A stretch of DNA of 64,000 bases from Flavobacterium chilense (GCF_001602525.1 NZ_LSYT01000012.1:62001-126000), one strand, 5' to 3'; shown: positions 1 to 8,789, numbered from the stretch's first letter. Numbers and translations: made by a program. Notes: generated by a model from the sequence alone, not told the origin.

Positions 1-453
1 AGTAATGCTACTTTACCTCCTTTTAACTTGGGAGAATTTGTAATGCAACAAATTAAAGATCATACAGTGAAAATTGCAAGAGCTTTAAAAACTGTTGGTT
101 TAATCAATATTCAGTTTGCGATAAAAGATGATACAGTTTACATTATCGAAGCAAACCCTAGAGCATCCAGAACAGTACCATTTATTGCAAAAGCTTACGG
201 AGAACCTTACGTAAACTACGCTACAAAAGTAATGTTAGGTCATAATAAAGTAACTGATTTTGACTTTAACCCACAATTGAAAGGATATGCAATCAAACAA
301 CCTGTTTTCTCTTTCAGTAAATTCCATAATGTAAACAAAGCATTAGGACCTGAAATGAAATCAACAGGAGAAAGTATCTTGTTTATAGATGATTTAAAAG
401 ACGATCAGTTCTACGAATTGTACTCAAGAAGAAAAATGTATTTGAGTAAATAA
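1..453 (+). CDS. carB: Carbamoyl-phosphate synthase large subunit, C-terminal part (partial)
   Basis: The reading frame is open from base 1, so only the last ~150 residues are present. The text IEANPRASRTVPF is the hallmark of the second ATP-grasp unit of CarB, and the remainder matches the C-terminal allosteric region only in a shortened form, ending KMYLSK. The enzyme makes carbamoyl phosphate from bicarbonate, ammonia (from glutamine via CarA) and ATP for arginine and pyrimidine synthesis in the cytoplasm. A strong terminator follows 20 bases after the stop. Family assignment is secure; nothing can be said about the missing N-terminal part. Confidence 0.93.
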   Translation, partial: SNATLPPFNLGEFVMQQIKDHTVKIARALKTVGLINIQFAIKDDTVYIIEANPRASRTVPFIAKAYGEPYVNYATKVMLGHNKVTDFDFNPQLKGYAIKQPVFSFSKFHNVNKALGPEMKSTGESILFIDDLKDDQFYELYSRRKMYLSK

Positions 454-472
454 TCTCAAATTCTTTATAAAT

Positions 473-502
473 AAAAAGGCTCCAATTTTTGGAGCCTTTT
501 TT
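473..502 (+). terminator. Rho-independent terminator after carB
   Basis: GGCTCCAA and TTGGAGCC pair around a short T loop and run into a T tract. It sits 20 bases downstream of the carB stop. The hairpin is symmetrical enough to work in both directions, so it may also serve the convergent yiaA/B-like gene. Confidence 0.85.
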
Positions 503-552
503 GGTTAACTAAATTTTGGAAGTTGGTTTTTGGTTAATATAATAGTTTGAAA

Positions 553-951
553 TTATTCATTTTGACTGAACGACATATTGTCTCTTGTATTTTTTTGAAC
601 AGAGATAGCGCCAAATAAGGCTAATAAAAACGCAAAAGCATAAAAACCTTTTTCGCTTGGTAAAATAGTAGCATTCCAAAGTCCGACTACTAATAATACA
701 ATCGATAAAAGGGTTCCGAACCAGCAAATTCCGTAATAGATGTCTGTTACAGGCAGTTTTTCAAGTCTGTCTCTAACACTTTTTTGTAGTGAAACAACAG
801 CAAAAAGACCAAACATTAAAACAGTGAAATAGTATCCTTTTTCATTTAATAGCATTTCTGCTCTTGCAAGTCCAACTATAAAACCTACCGTTCCTGCTCC
901 AAGAGCTACCCAAGATGCCGCTATAAAGGCATTCGATGTTTTTTGTACCAT
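553..951 (-). CDS. YiaA/YiaB-type inner membrane protein
   Basis: The 132-residue protein has four hydrophobic helices arranged as two similar halves: residues ~8-30 and ~40-55, then ~75-95 and ~102-115. Each half ends in a basic stretch containing QK(S/N)xRD. This duplicated two-helix pattern is that of the YiaA/YiaB family, whose role is unknown. The start ATG is followed closely by the sequence of the next gene upstream (gap of 11 bases), so it is probably co-transcribed with the TIGR02117-type gene. Function cannot be given beyond an inner-membrane location. Confidence 0.75.
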   Translation of the reverse strand: MVQKTSNAFIAASWVALGAGTVGFIVGLARAEMLLNEKGYYFTVLMFGLFAVVSLQKSVRDRLEKLPVTDIYYGICWFGTLLSIVLLVVGLWNATILPSEKGFYAFAFLLALFGAISVQKNTRDNMSFSQNE

Positions 952-962
952 GTTTATTTAAT

Positions 963-1637
963 TTATTTATATTTTGAAAAAATTCCTGAATCTGTAGCGG
1001 TCCAGTAACAACATTTTTGTCCGCTGGCTTTTAAGGCGGTATTTGCCCATGTATTGCAGGTATGAAACACACTATAGCTACCATTAGCTTCATAAAAAGC
1101 ATCGGTTTTGCCATAATTTGCGTTCGTTTTTATAGGTAAGAAATTCCCGGAAGCATCGTGTTGAAAGCTCTCAGAAATATATTTTATCAAGCGATCGTAT
1201 TGTGCTGTACTAATCATTATTTTTTTGCAATCAGCACCTTCTTTTAGGTGTTTATAATAGGTTGCATGAATTGCTGTAGTACTAAGACCGGAAGCTGCTT
1301 TGAATGCAACCGAAGCTTTTAAGTCAGACCATTCAGGAGTTTCGAGATAAAAACCTTTATCTCCCCAGCCCATTGCTAAATATTTAAAAGTAGAATCTGA
1401 AGCTTTTGTGTTTTCAAACTTCACCTTTTGGCTCCAGTCCATCTGATTGTTTTTTACAGGCATTACAATATCAGTATGAACGCCATTGGTGAGGATATAA
1501 ATTTCGACTTCGGGTTTTGTGTCAGGTTCCTGATCAACAGTTATTTTGGGAAGTGAAAATACAGCAAGAAGATAAATGGCAATAAGTCCAAAAAATACCA
1601 AAAATATTTTAAGTATAATTTTAAGCGCTTTTTTCAA
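963..1637 (-). CDS. TIGR02117/DUF2459 family protein
   Basis: The 224-residue protein starts with one transmembrane helix (residues ~7-28) and continues as a periplasmic domain with the family signature ILTNGVHTDIVMPV (residues ~48-61), followed by GWGDKGFYLETP and a late C..CNTWAN segment. These match DUF2459 (TIGR02117), a family without a known reaction. It is the first gene of a probable two-gene unit with the YiaA/B-like gene, behind a recognisable promoter at 1704-1733. I assign the family with good confidence and no biochemical role. Confidence 0.75.
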   Translation of the reverse strand: MKKALKIILKIFLVFFGLIAIYLLAVFSLPKITVDQEPDTKPEVEIYILTNGVHTDIVMPVKNNQMDWSQKVKFENTKASDSTFKYLAMGWGDKGFYLETPEWSDLKASVAFKAASGLSTTAIHATYYKHLKEGADCKKIMISTAQYDRLIKYISESFQHDASGNFLPIKTNANYGKTDAFYEANGSYSVFHTCNTWANTALKASGQKCCYWTATDSGIFSKYK

Positions 1638-1703
1638 TGAGACGGTTCTTTTTTGGTTGGTTAATTAGTAAGTTTTAAATTAATAAACTTAATTGGTTGA
1701 TTG

Positions 1704-1733
1704 CAAATATAATTAAATTACGTTCACATCAAA
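1704..1733 (-). promoter_or_regulatory. Bacteroidota-type promoter for the DUF2459 gene
   Basis: On the minus strand a TATATTTG -7 box (1704-1711) is preceded by TTTG (1730-1733) at a spacing of 18, matching the Bacteroidota sigma-ABfr consensus TTTG/TAnnTTTG. It would give a leader of about 60 bases. Confidence 0.55.
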
Positions 1734-1823
1734 ATAAATTGCAATAAACTATTATACAGTATAATCTTTCAAATAATTCGTAATATATAATTGTGCATTT
1801 ATTTTTGAGGTATAATGATAAAA

Positions 1824-1854
1824 TAAAAAAAGCTCCATAATTGGAGCTTTTTCA
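1824..1854 (-). terminator. Terminator after the DUF4252 operon
   Basis: AAAGCTCCA and TGGAGCTTT flank a short loop with T runs on both sides. It lies 20 bases past the stop of the last gene of the sigma/DUF4252 operon. Confidence 0.8.
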
Positions 1855-1874
1855 TTTTTAAAGTAAGACAGATG

Positions 1875-2414
1875 TTATTTTTTAAGCATCTGTTGCAATG
1901 GTTTTAATTGTTCCATGTCAATTTTTGACTCTTTCAAAACAGACATTAAGGTCATAATATTGTTTGGATTCATATTTTTTCCTAATACACGAACGACTGC
2001 AAAACCTGTTTCTTTTTTGTTGGCAAAAATTACAAATTCATTGATATTGTCATCAGAACCAACATAGCTTATTGATGCGCCGTCTTTACCTGAGCCAAAC
2101 TTCATTAATTCCTGATACTGTGGATTTTTTAAAATCACTTTAACCTTGGCTCTTTCTGCTTCAAATTGAGCCTGATTTTGATTATTGGCATTAAAAGCTA
2201 AGATATTCATTTTGTCGAATGATTTTAAAGCTTCGTTTTGCTCTGCAGACAACCTGGCTTTATCCAGATTTAAAATACTGGGAGAAACATCCAGAGCAAT
2301 AAAATTTTTATTATTACTGTTTTCTACAAAATATTTCTGCAATGAAGGTTCAGAATTACAACTTACAAGAGTTAATAATACTAAAAGGACTGAGGTAAAA
2401 ACGTTTAGTTTCAT
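1875..2414 (-). CDS. DUF4252 family lipoprotein
   Basis: The 179-residue protein has a lipoprotein signal peptide with the lipobox LLTLVSC (Cys at ~19). The mature part resembles DUF4252: a VGSDDNINEFVIFANKKETGFAVVRVLG-like beta region and a C-terminal helix rich in Met and Gln. It is the last gene of an operon headed by an ECF sigma factor, and starts one base after the stop of a second DUF4252 gene. The domain is common in Bacteroidota and its function is unknown. Its place in a sigma/anti-sigma operon suggests an envelope-stress output. Confidence 0.75.
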   Translation of the reverse strand: MKLNVFTSVLLVLLTLVSCNSEPSLQKYFVENSNNKNFIALDVSPSILNLDKARLSAEQNEALKSFDKMNILAFNANNQNQAQFEAERAKVKVILKNPQYQELMKFGSGKDGASISYVGSDDNINEFVIFANKKETGFAVVRVLGKNMNPNNIMTLMSVLKESKIDMEQLKPLQQMLKK

Positions 2415-2415
2415 C

Positions 2416-2943
2416 TTATTTTTTGCCTTTAGAGGCTTTTTTTAGATCAGAACCACCAGGAAGTTGCATCTTGTCTGTTAGTACTGAAATCTCGTTAATA
2501 TCAAAGTTACCTGTTAAAGATAATAAAACTGTTTCGTCGCTTTTAGCACCATCAATGAACATTAACAATTCTTTTACCTGAGTGTCACTTGCTCCTGATT
2601 TTACAGATATTCTTACGTTTCTTCCGTTGTCATTAACTCTCATTAATTCTTCTAAACCGGCTGTTTTTACATATTTGTCAGCAGAAGCTTTCATGTCGGC
2701 TTCAATTTTAGCATTTTTAGTGGTAAACACTTTTAAGTAGTCTAATTTTTTAATCAGATTAATATACTGTTGCGTTTCTTTGTCAGAAGCATCAACTTTT
2801 ACTTTACTCATTAAATCAAACATTTTTTTGTTTACAATTACTGAGGTTACATCGTCCTGACCATCAAATTTGTCAAATGCTCCCTGAGCATAAAAAGCGT
2901 GGCTTACGAATGCGAAAACTAGTGTTATGATGAAATTTTTCAT
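2416..2943 (-). CDS. DUF4252 domain secreted protein
   Basis: I chose the internal ATG at 2943 because it is followed at once by a signal peptide (MKNFIITLVFAFVSHAFYAQ). The longer frame from 3021 would overlap the upstream gene and bury the signal. The 175-residue product has a Gln-preceded cleavage site (AQG), no lipobox cysteine, and the DUF4252 pattern: Asp-rich start, then a VRISVKSG strand and LLMFIDGAKSDETVLLSLTG. It is a secreted paralogue of the lipoprotein encoded next to it. Role unknown. Confidence 0.75.
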   Translation of the reverse strand: MKNFIITLVFAFVSHAFYAQGAFDKFDGQDDVTSVIVNKKMFDLMSKVKVDASDKETQQYINLIKKLDYLKVFTTKNAKIEADMKASADKYVKTAGLEELMRVNDNGRNVRISVKSGASDTQVKELLMFIDGAKSDETVLLSLTGNFDINEISVLTDKMQLPGGSDLKKASKGKK

Positions 2944-2959
2944 TTTGATTGAATTTAGA

Positions 2960-3418
2960 TTATTGTTTAAAAATTTTGTTTTTTGATTGTTCGTATTCTT
3001 TAATGTAGTGGACACTTTCAATCCCTACATTAACATTGCTTGATAATAAAGCTAAAGCTTTTTGCGTTGCTGCAAGAGCTTCTTCCGGATCATCATAGGT
3101 TCCTAGTTCAGATTGCGCTACAACCGGAGTTGTATTTTTTTCGCTCACATAAAAGTAGGTTCCAACTCCTAGTAAAACAACTGCTGAAGCTGCAATTGAT
3201 AACCACGCTACATTTCGTTTTTTAGTTTTTAGTGGTATTTCCTGCGTCGACTTTTGTTCTTTTACCTGAGAGAAATAACCAAACATAGGTTTGTATTGTT
3301 CTAAATGCTGCGCAACATTTGGAGAAGAAAAATATTCTTTTAATTGTTTTTCTTCAGCAATACTTGTTTCTCCCTGAAAGTATTTTTCTAATATATCTTC
3401 TATTTTATTGAATTCCAT
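2960..3418 (-). CDS. Putative anti-sigma factor, single-pass membrane protein
   Basis: The 152-residue protein has an acidic helical N-terminal part (residues 1-65), one transmembrane helix (~70-90, WLSIAASAVVLLGVGTYFYV) and a short periplasmic tail. Its start overlaps the 3' end of the ECF sigma gene by 14 bases, implying translational coupling. Size, topology and position are those of small anti-sigma factors that hold an ECF sigma at the inner membrane. No recognised zinc (HxxxCxxC) motif is present, so the call rests on context and architecture. Confidence 0.7.
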   Translation of the reverse strand: MEFNKIEDILEKYFQGETSIAEEKQLKEYFSSPNVAQHLEQYKPMFGYFSQVKEQKSTQEIPLKTKKRNVAWLSIAASAVVLLGVGTYFYVSEKNTTPVVAQSELGTYDDPEEALAATQKALALLSSNVNVGIESVHYIKEYEQSKNKIFKQ

Positions 3419-3914
3419 AACGGTGTGTATTAAGCATTGTTTCTCGTATTTTTTTTCTCGCTCTTGAAAGTGCTACCCGAATAGCCGTTTCATTCATGTT
3501 GACAATTTTCGCAATTTCATCAAATTCATATTGTTCAACATCGCGTAACTGAATTAATATTTGTAATTGTTCAGGCAATTGACCTATAATTTTTCCTACC
3601 CATTCTAAGCTATCCGAATCTTCCAGTTTTTTATCTAATGCCGCTTCGCGATCGGTATAATTATTATGAACAATTTTAAGATTTCCTGCTCTTTTCGACT
3701 TTAACTGATCCAGACAATAATTTTTAGTCATGGTCATGGCCAATGCTTCGACGCTATTGTAAGAGTCTAAATTCTCTTTCTTGTTCCATAATTTAACCAT
3801 TACTTCCTGAGTAGCATCTTCAGCCTCTTCGGTACTGGTTAACAATCGTTTTGCCAGACGAAAAACTTTGTCTTTAAAAGGATTTGTTAATTCTATAAAC
3901 ACATTCTGATTCAT
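3405..3914 (-). CDS. ECF RNA polymerase sigma factor
   Basis: The 169-residue protein has sigma region 2 (residues ~10-75, with EEAEDATQEVMVKLW) and region 4 (residues ~108-160, LPEQLQILIQLRDVEQYEFDEIAK then an ALSRARKKIRE recognition helix). The length and absence of regions 1 and 3 place it in the ECF group. It heads an operon with the anti-sigma gene and two DUF4252 genes, and lies divergent to an S41 peptidase gene. Its target promoters cannot be read here. Confidence 0.92.
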   Translation of the reverse strand: MNQNVFIELTNPFKDKVFRLAKRLLTSTEEAEDATQEVMVKLWNKKENLDSYNSVEALAMTMTKNYCLDQLKSKRAGNLKIVHNNYTDREAALDKKLEDSDSLEWVGKIIGQLPEQLQILIQLRDVEQYEFDEIAKIVNMNETAIRVALSRARKKIRETMLNTHRYGIQ

Positions 3915-4075
3915 AAAATTCGGTGGTTATTCGTTAGCTTATATAGTCCAGACGAGACATGATTTTATTTGTTACATCAGATTATAATTTTTTTTATAAA
4001 AAAAATAGTTTAAAATCATTATACTTAAAACTAAAGATACTATTTTTACGTTAGTACTACATAGATACCTACTAT

Positions 4076-5548
4076 ATGAAAACAATATTAAAGAGTGTAC
4101 TGTTATTATTTTTACTTGCTTTTTCTTTGCAATCTTGTGAGGATCAGGACGATGTGGAGTCTCCGGCAGCTTTGCAGGTTAATGATTTTATCTGGAAAGG
4201 TTTAAATCAATTTTATTTGTGGCAAGCCGATGTGCCTAATTTGGCCGATAATCGTTTTAGTAATCAGGAAGCATTAAACTCTTTTTTGAGAGGATATTCT
4301 AAACCTGAAGATTTATTTCAGGATTTATTGAATAAACCTATCAGTAAATTTCCTAAAGGACAGGCTATTGATCGTTTTAGCTGGATTGTTGATGATTATA
4401 CTGTTTTAGAACAGGAACTTCAGGGAACTTCTAAAAATAACGGAGTAGATTTCAGACTGAGTTATAAACCAGGAAGCAGTACCGATTTAGTGGGGTATGT
4501 GCGTTATATCATTCCAAATTCTGATGCTTCAAAAAAAGACATCAAACGTGGGGATCTTTTTAGCGCGATCAACGGAACACAACTTACGGTTTCAAATTAT
4601 CAATCGCTTTTAGCGGCTGATAGTTATACTCTTAATATGGTGACTTACGATGGAACTAATTTTGTATCTAATGGCAAATCGGTTTCATTAGTGAAAACTA
4701 CTTTAGATGAAAATCCTGTTTTTATCAATAAAGTAATAACATCCGGAAGTCATAAAATTGGCTATTTGATGTACAATGGTTTTTATGCTAATTATGATGC
4801 GCAGCTTAATGCGGCCTTTGCTGATTTAAAAGCACAGGGGATTACGGATTTTGTTTTGGATTTAAGATATAATGGAGGAGGTTCTATACAAACAGCAACC
4901 CGTTTGGCTAGTATGATTACAGGTCAGTTTACGAATAAAATTTTTGCTAAAGAAAAATGGAATGCAAAAATTAATCAATACTATGAGAGTGAAGATCCGG
5001 AATCATTGAATAACAGATTCGTTGATAAAATGGACGGAGCTGCGATTAATAGTTTAAACATGACTAAGGTATATATCATTACAACTAGTGGTACAGCTTC
5101 TGCAAGTGAATTAGTAATAAACGGATTAGCACCTTATATTTCGGTAATTCAGGTAGGGGAAACTACTGTAGGTAAAAACGTTGGTTCTGTTACTTTATAT
5201 GATTCTCCCACTTTTGGAAAAGCAAATAGAAACTTAAACCATAAATATGCTATGCAGCCTTTGGTTTTAAAAATTGTAAATTCGGCTGATTTTGGTGAAT
5301 ATACAGATGGTTTAAAACCAACTTATGAGCAATTAGAGCGTATCAGTAATTTAGGTGTTTTAGGAGATCCGTCAGAACCATTGTTAAATGTGGTTTTAAG
5401 TAAAATTACAGGTGTGACTACTAAAAAGACAGAAGAAGAAAGAGGAGTGGCTTTAAAAGGTTTTACAGATGTTAAAGCAATGAATGGAATAAGAAATCAA
5501 ATGTATCTCGAGAAAGCTCCTGAAGGACTTTTAAGAGCATTAAAATAA
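4076..5548 (+). CDS. S41 family C-terminal processing peptidase, lipoprotein
   Basis: The 490-residue protein begins with a lipoprotein signal (LAFSLQSCED, Cys at ~21). A PDZ-like part covers residues ~115-200 (IKRGDLFSAINGTQ). The S41 catalytic domain follows, with DFVLDLRYNGGGSIQTA and the active-site segment GTASASE at residues ~340-346, which holds the catalytic serine of this family; the lysine is expected ~25 residues later (VGKN). It probably trims exported proteins at the cell envelope. It is divergent from the ECF sigma operon and ends at its own strong terminator. Confidence 0.88.
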   Translation: MKTILKSVLLLFLLAFSLQSCEDQDDVESPAALQVNDFIWKGLNQFYLWQADVPNLADNRFSNQEALNSFLRGYSKPEDLFQDLLNKPISKFPKGQAIDRFSWIVDDYTVLEQELQGTSKNNGVDFRLSYKPGSSTDLVGYVRYIIPNSDASKKDIKRGDLFSAINGTQLTVSNYQSLLAADSYTLNMVTYDGTNFVSNGKSVSLVKTTLDENPVFINKVITSGSHKIGYLMYNGFYANYDAQLNAAFADLKAQGITDFVLDLRYNGGGSIQTATRLASMITGQFTNKIFAKEKWNAKINQYYESEDPESLNNRFVDKMDGAAINSLNMTKVYIITTSGTASASELVINGLAPYISVIQVGETTVGKNVGSVTLYDSPTFGKANRNLNHKYAMQPLVLKIVNSADFGEYTDGLKPTYEQLERISNLGVLGDPSEPLLNVVLSKITGVTTKKTEEERGVALKGFTDVKAMNGIRNQMYLEKAPEGLLRALK

Positions 5549-5559
5549 AACCAATAAAA

Positions 5560-5588
5560 AAGGCTTTCAGAAATGAAAGCCTTTTTTA
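5560..5588 (+). terminator. Terminator after the S41 peptidase
   Basis: AAGGCTTTCA and TGAAAGCCTT form a 10-bp stem with a 3-4 base loop and a T6 tail, 11 bases after the stop codon. It lies between convergent genes. Confidence 0.85.
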
Positions 5589-5633
5589 TTAGAAATATAT
5601 TCCAAAAACTAATTCTAAAAAAATAAATGATGA

Positions 5634-6671
5634 TTAATCATTAAAGTAAAAACCGTTACTTCCAATACCAGTAGTTAATTCTTTTTGTAATGCACCGGCT
5701 AAATTGTAAATGTAAGCTTTACCATCTGTTTTAAAGTTTCCTTGGGCAACATAAATGCGACCGTTGTTAACTGCAAATCCGTATATGTAAGTTGCAGGCG
5801 TAGTCACAATTGCAGTTGTTGATGCAGCTGTAGCGTTAGTGTTTATCATGTAAACAGAACTTCCTACTGTATAGTAAATTTTACTGTCTTCAAGATCCAT
5901 AAATCCGGCACCATTTAAACTTTCAGGAAAAGTAATTTTACTAGTTGTTTTGTCTGCTATTTTTACTTTTACAAGTTCACTAGAATTCCCAAAACCTCCT
6001 TTTAAAATGTATAAAACCCCATTGTCTTCTTCAATACAATCAGCGTTAAGACCAATTTGTACAGGAGCATCCAGTTTTTTCGTTGCAATATCTACAACTA
6101 ATAATTTATCATTGTAAGAATCAGTGATGTAAAGTTTTCCATCTTTTAACACAACTCTGTTCGCGGTAGAGTTTAAGTCAATTTTAGATTCCAAAGTATT
6201 GGTTGCAAGGTTAATTACTGCAACATAATCATCTGTATCTCCTGTTGCTGCATTTTCGTATGAATAAGTGTTTGCATTTGTAACATAAGCTTTTTCATCT
6301 TTTACAACTCCGTATCTTGGGTTTTTTAAACCAGTTTCGATTTTTGTAATTAATTTAAAAGTATATCGGTTAACTACCGTAATATTATTGGCTCCACCAG
6401 AAATAATATAGGCATTGTCTCCGTTAAAAAAGATGTTTTGTGCAAATTTTCCAAGGATATCATTTCCGTTTACAGTAGAATAAACGTCTTTAGTAAAAGT
6501 ACTAAGGTCATTACTTGAAAATGAAACAGTAGCTTGTGTAGTTCCTTCATTCAAAATAAAAAAGCCTTTGTCATAAACTCCTTTTGGGGTATCGTTGTTA
6601 TCGTCATTTGAACACGAAACGAATAACGAGACGCTAAGTACTATTAAAAATAATTTACTAAATTTCATCAT
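5634..6671 (-). CDS. DUF5074/YncE-like beta-propeller lipoprotein of the B12 uptake unit
   Basis: The 345-residue protein starts with a lipobox (SVSLFVSCSN) and continues as a repeated beta-sheet structure of YncE/surface-layer type, with recurring units such as VVNRYTFKLITKIETGLKNPRYGVV, VAVINLATNTLES and LLVVDIATKKLD. Such lipoproteins are commonly encoded beside a BtuB-like receptor in Bacteroidota. It starts one base after the receptor stop and is therefore under the same cobalamin riboswitch. The inferred role is a surface partner in corrinoid capture. No direct binding residue can be named from sequence. Confidence 0.75.
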   Translation of the reverse strand: MMKFSKLFLIVLSVSLFVSCSNDDNNDTPKGVYDKGFFILNEGTTQATVSFSSNDLSTFTKDVYSTVNGNDILGKFAQNIFFNGDNAYIISGGANNITVVNRYTFKLITKIETGLKNPRYGVVKDEKAYVTNANTYSYENAATGDTDDYVAVINLATNTLESKIDLNSTANRVVLKDGKLYITDSYNDKLLVVDIATKKLDAPVQIGLNADCIEEDNGVLYILKGGFGNSSELVKVKIADKTTSKITFPESLNGAGFMDLEDSKIYYTVGSSVYMINTNATAASTTAIVTTPATYIYGFAVNNGRIYVAQGNFKTDGKAYIYNLAGALQKELTTGIGSNGFYFND

Positions 6672-6672
6672 A

Positions 6673-8526
6673 TTAAAATTTTAAGGTTAAATACATATTA
6701 AAATTACGACCCGGCATAGGTCTGTATTCCAGACTTTCATATTCTTTATTGAAAAGATTTAAAACCTGAAATCCAAGCTTGAAAGCATCCAGAAATTTAA
6801 AATCATAATCAATTCCGATGTTCGAAACATTATAATCATTTACAATTTCTGTTGGATTATTATCTCCTGTAGTGTAAACAAAACCATTATACATAAATTG
6901 ATAATAAGCAGAAATTTGGTTTCTTGAATAGGAAAAAGATGCAGTTGCTTTATGAAAAGGCACAAAAAAGAGTTGCTTTTTAGTGGCTTCATCTTTAGAA
7001 ACAGTGTAGGCATAAGTGGCATTTGCGGCAAAGTAATTTTTACCAAAATGTTTTTTCCAGCTCAATAAAGTCTCAGCGCCATAACTATTAACATTGTCTG
7101 TGTTTTTTGGTGACCAAATTCCGTTACTGCCAGGAACCCACTGCAATAAATCTTTTATTTTCATATAATAAAAGGTTTGTGTAAGTGAAATGTTCCTGAA
7201 TGTAAAAACGTTGCCAATCTCTGCCTGATAAGAGCTTTCAGGTTTTAAATCAGGATTTCCGCCTTGTTCCCAGTACAAATCATTAAAAGTTGGAATTCTG
7301 AAATTTCGGGATAAATTTAATTTTAGATTGTATAATTTGCTGAATTGGTATGAAGATCCCAAGGAGAATAAAACAGGTGATTGATAATTATCTGTGAACT
7401 CTTTTCGAATGCCAAATTCATTTTTCCAATCTGTTGAAACATCTTGTTTGACTAATAAGGTAGCTGAGCTAATTTCTCTGACATGATCACCAAAACCACT
7501 TCCATATCCTTTTGTTCTGTTGTAGTCTAAGATGGCATTTACTTGTATGGATTTAGAAAACTTATATCCTAAATCTGCTTTTGTAATCAGGCTTTCTGTT
7601 TTTCCATATGTAAAAAAATTAACGGCATTATTTGGGTAATACTGGTAATTTTCGAAGATATAAGCCGTTTTGAGGTTGGTGCTAAATTTGCCAAAATCGC
7701 CATCGTATTCCAGTAAATTTCGATTAAAACCATTTACATATCGGGTTTTAGTTTCGGTTTCTGAGATCAATGATGTGTTTCTATCGGTATTTGAAGTTTG
7801 AGAGTACAATTTTAAACTGTTTTTTGAGTCGAATTTATAGCCAACATTGGCACTCATTGTAATAATGTCGTACTGTCCGTTTTGATTCCAGCGTTGTTCG
7901 CCCTTCCAGTTGTATTGGTTTAAATATTTATAATCGTTTGTTGAACTATTTTTAGAAAAACCAATTTGTGCGCTCCATTTTTCGTTCGAAATATTAGTTT
8001 TATAATTGATTCCAATGGTATTGAAACTTCCGTAATCTAATCTCAAATTGTTTTCGAACCTCTTGTAAAAGCCAAGATCATTATTCAGGTGAACAGTTCC
8101 TCCAACAGCACCGCTACCATAAATGACACTTCCTCCGCCGGCTTTTACACTGACAGAATTATAATCAGAACCTGAAATCGTGTTAAAATCAGTACTTCCG
8201 TTCATTTGAGAGTTGATATTTATTCCATTCCAGATTACTGCTGTTTGCGATGCCGTTGTACCTCTAAAGGCAACTGTAGAAAGCATTCCGCGTCCGTATT
8301 CTTTAAAATAAATAGTGGAATTAAAATTTAATAAATCAGTCAGTAAAGTCTCATTCTTATTGATAATGGAGTCATTGAGTTTTAATACCGATTGAGAACC
8401 GGAGTATTTTTTCAGATTGGCATCTGAAACTACAACTTCTTTCAATTTATTAATAGAATCGTTCTGCGCCAAAATAATCTGGCACAATAACAGGAAAGAA
8501 AAAGCAAAAAGTTTTTTTAAAGTCAT
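6673..8526 (-). CDS. btuB: BtuB-like TonB-dependent corrinoid receptor
   Basis: I chose the ATG at 8526 because the residues before it (in frame up to 8691) are translated riboswitch, while MTLKKLFAFSFLLLCQIILAQ is a clean signal peptide. The 617-residue product has a plug domain (residues ~30-150, with LKEVVVSD and GTTASQTAVIWNGININSQMNG) and a 22-strand-type barrel with NLFNKEYE near the end and a terminal aromatic (LTLKF). The cobalamin riboswitch directly upstream identifies the substrate as B12 or other corrinoids. It would sit in the outer membrane and draw energy from TonB. Confidence 0.88.
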   Translation of the reverse strand: MTLKKLFAFSFLLLCQIILAQNDSINKLKEVVVSDANLKKYSGSQSVLKLNDSIINKNETLLTDLLNFNSTIYFKEYGRGMLSTVAFRGTTASQTAVIWNGININSQMNGSTDFNTISGSDYNSVSVKAGGGSVIYGSGAVGGTVHLNNDLGFYKRFENNLRLDYGSFNTIGINYKTNISNEKWSAQIGFSKNSSTNDYKYLNQYNWKGEQRWNQNGQYDIITMSANVGYKFDSKNSLKLYSQTSNTDRNTSLISETETKTRYVNGFNRNLLEYDGDFGKFSTNLKTAYIFENYQYYPNNAVNFFTYGKTESLITKADLGYKFSKSIQVNAILDYNRTKGYGSGFGDHVREISSATLLVKQDVSTDWKNEFGIRKEFTDNYQSPVLFSLGSSYQFSKLYNLKLNLSRNFRIPTFNDLYWEQGGNPDLKPESSYQAEIGNVFTFRNISLTQTFYYMKIKDLLQWVPGSNGIWSPKNTDNVNSYGAETLLSWKKHFGKNYFAANATYAYTVSKDEATKKQLFFVPFHKATASFSYSRNQISAYYQFMYNGFVYTTGDNNPTEIVNDYNVSNIGIDYDFKFLDAFKLGFQVLNLFNKEYESLEYRPMPGRNFNMYLTLKF

Positions 8527-8565
8527 AATTTCTACACTCTTTTTCCCGAGAGCTCGATATTTGTT

Positions 8566-8745
8566 ACAAAGGCAGGTCTCCTGGCTTGCGTCTTGTTGTT
8601 TACCTTCCCATTCGTCTTGGCGAGCAGTGGTTTTGTAGTAACAACAAGCATTCTTTTCAGAACAAAGCTTACAGTTGCGGGTACAGCTCAAGTTTTTTGT
8701 TAATTCCTTGATTCCCTTTTAATGTGTTTTGAAATAAACACAACC
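8566..8745 (-). promoter_or_regulatory. Cobalamin riboswitch
   Basis: On the minus strand, in order, there are AAAAGGGAA (around 8712-8721), the core GCTGTACCCGCAACTGTAA (around 8670-8690), CCACTG, GGGAAGGT, and the B12 box AAGCCAGGAGACCTGCC (8571-8587). These are the standard conserved blocks of the AdoCbl-type riboswitch. It lies in the leader of the BtuB-like receptor gene, ~45 bases ahead of its ATG. A short CGAG/CTCG hairpin between B12 box and start may belong to the expression platform, more likely blocking translation than terminating, since no T tract follows it. Confidence 0.93.
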
Positions 8746-8756
8746 TTAATTTCGTG

Positions 8757-8789
8757 CAAAGATAAAGTTAAAATTGTCGAATTTTCAAA
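8757..8789 (-). promoter_or_regulatory. Promoter of the riboswitch-btuB unit
   Basis: A perfect Bacteroidota promoter on the minus strand: TTTG (8786-8789), a 21-base spacer and TATCTTTG (8757-8764). Transcription would start just ahead of the cobalamin riboswitch. Confidence 0.75.

Noticed and set aside
2944..3021. Longer start for the second DUF4252 protein
   Set aside because: It would overlap the anti-sigma gene and put 26 polar residues before a signal peptide.
8527..8691. N-terminal extension of the BtuB-like frame with several Cys residues
   Set aside because: The DNA is the cobalamin riboswitch with the B12 box; the signal peptide begins at the ATG at 8526.
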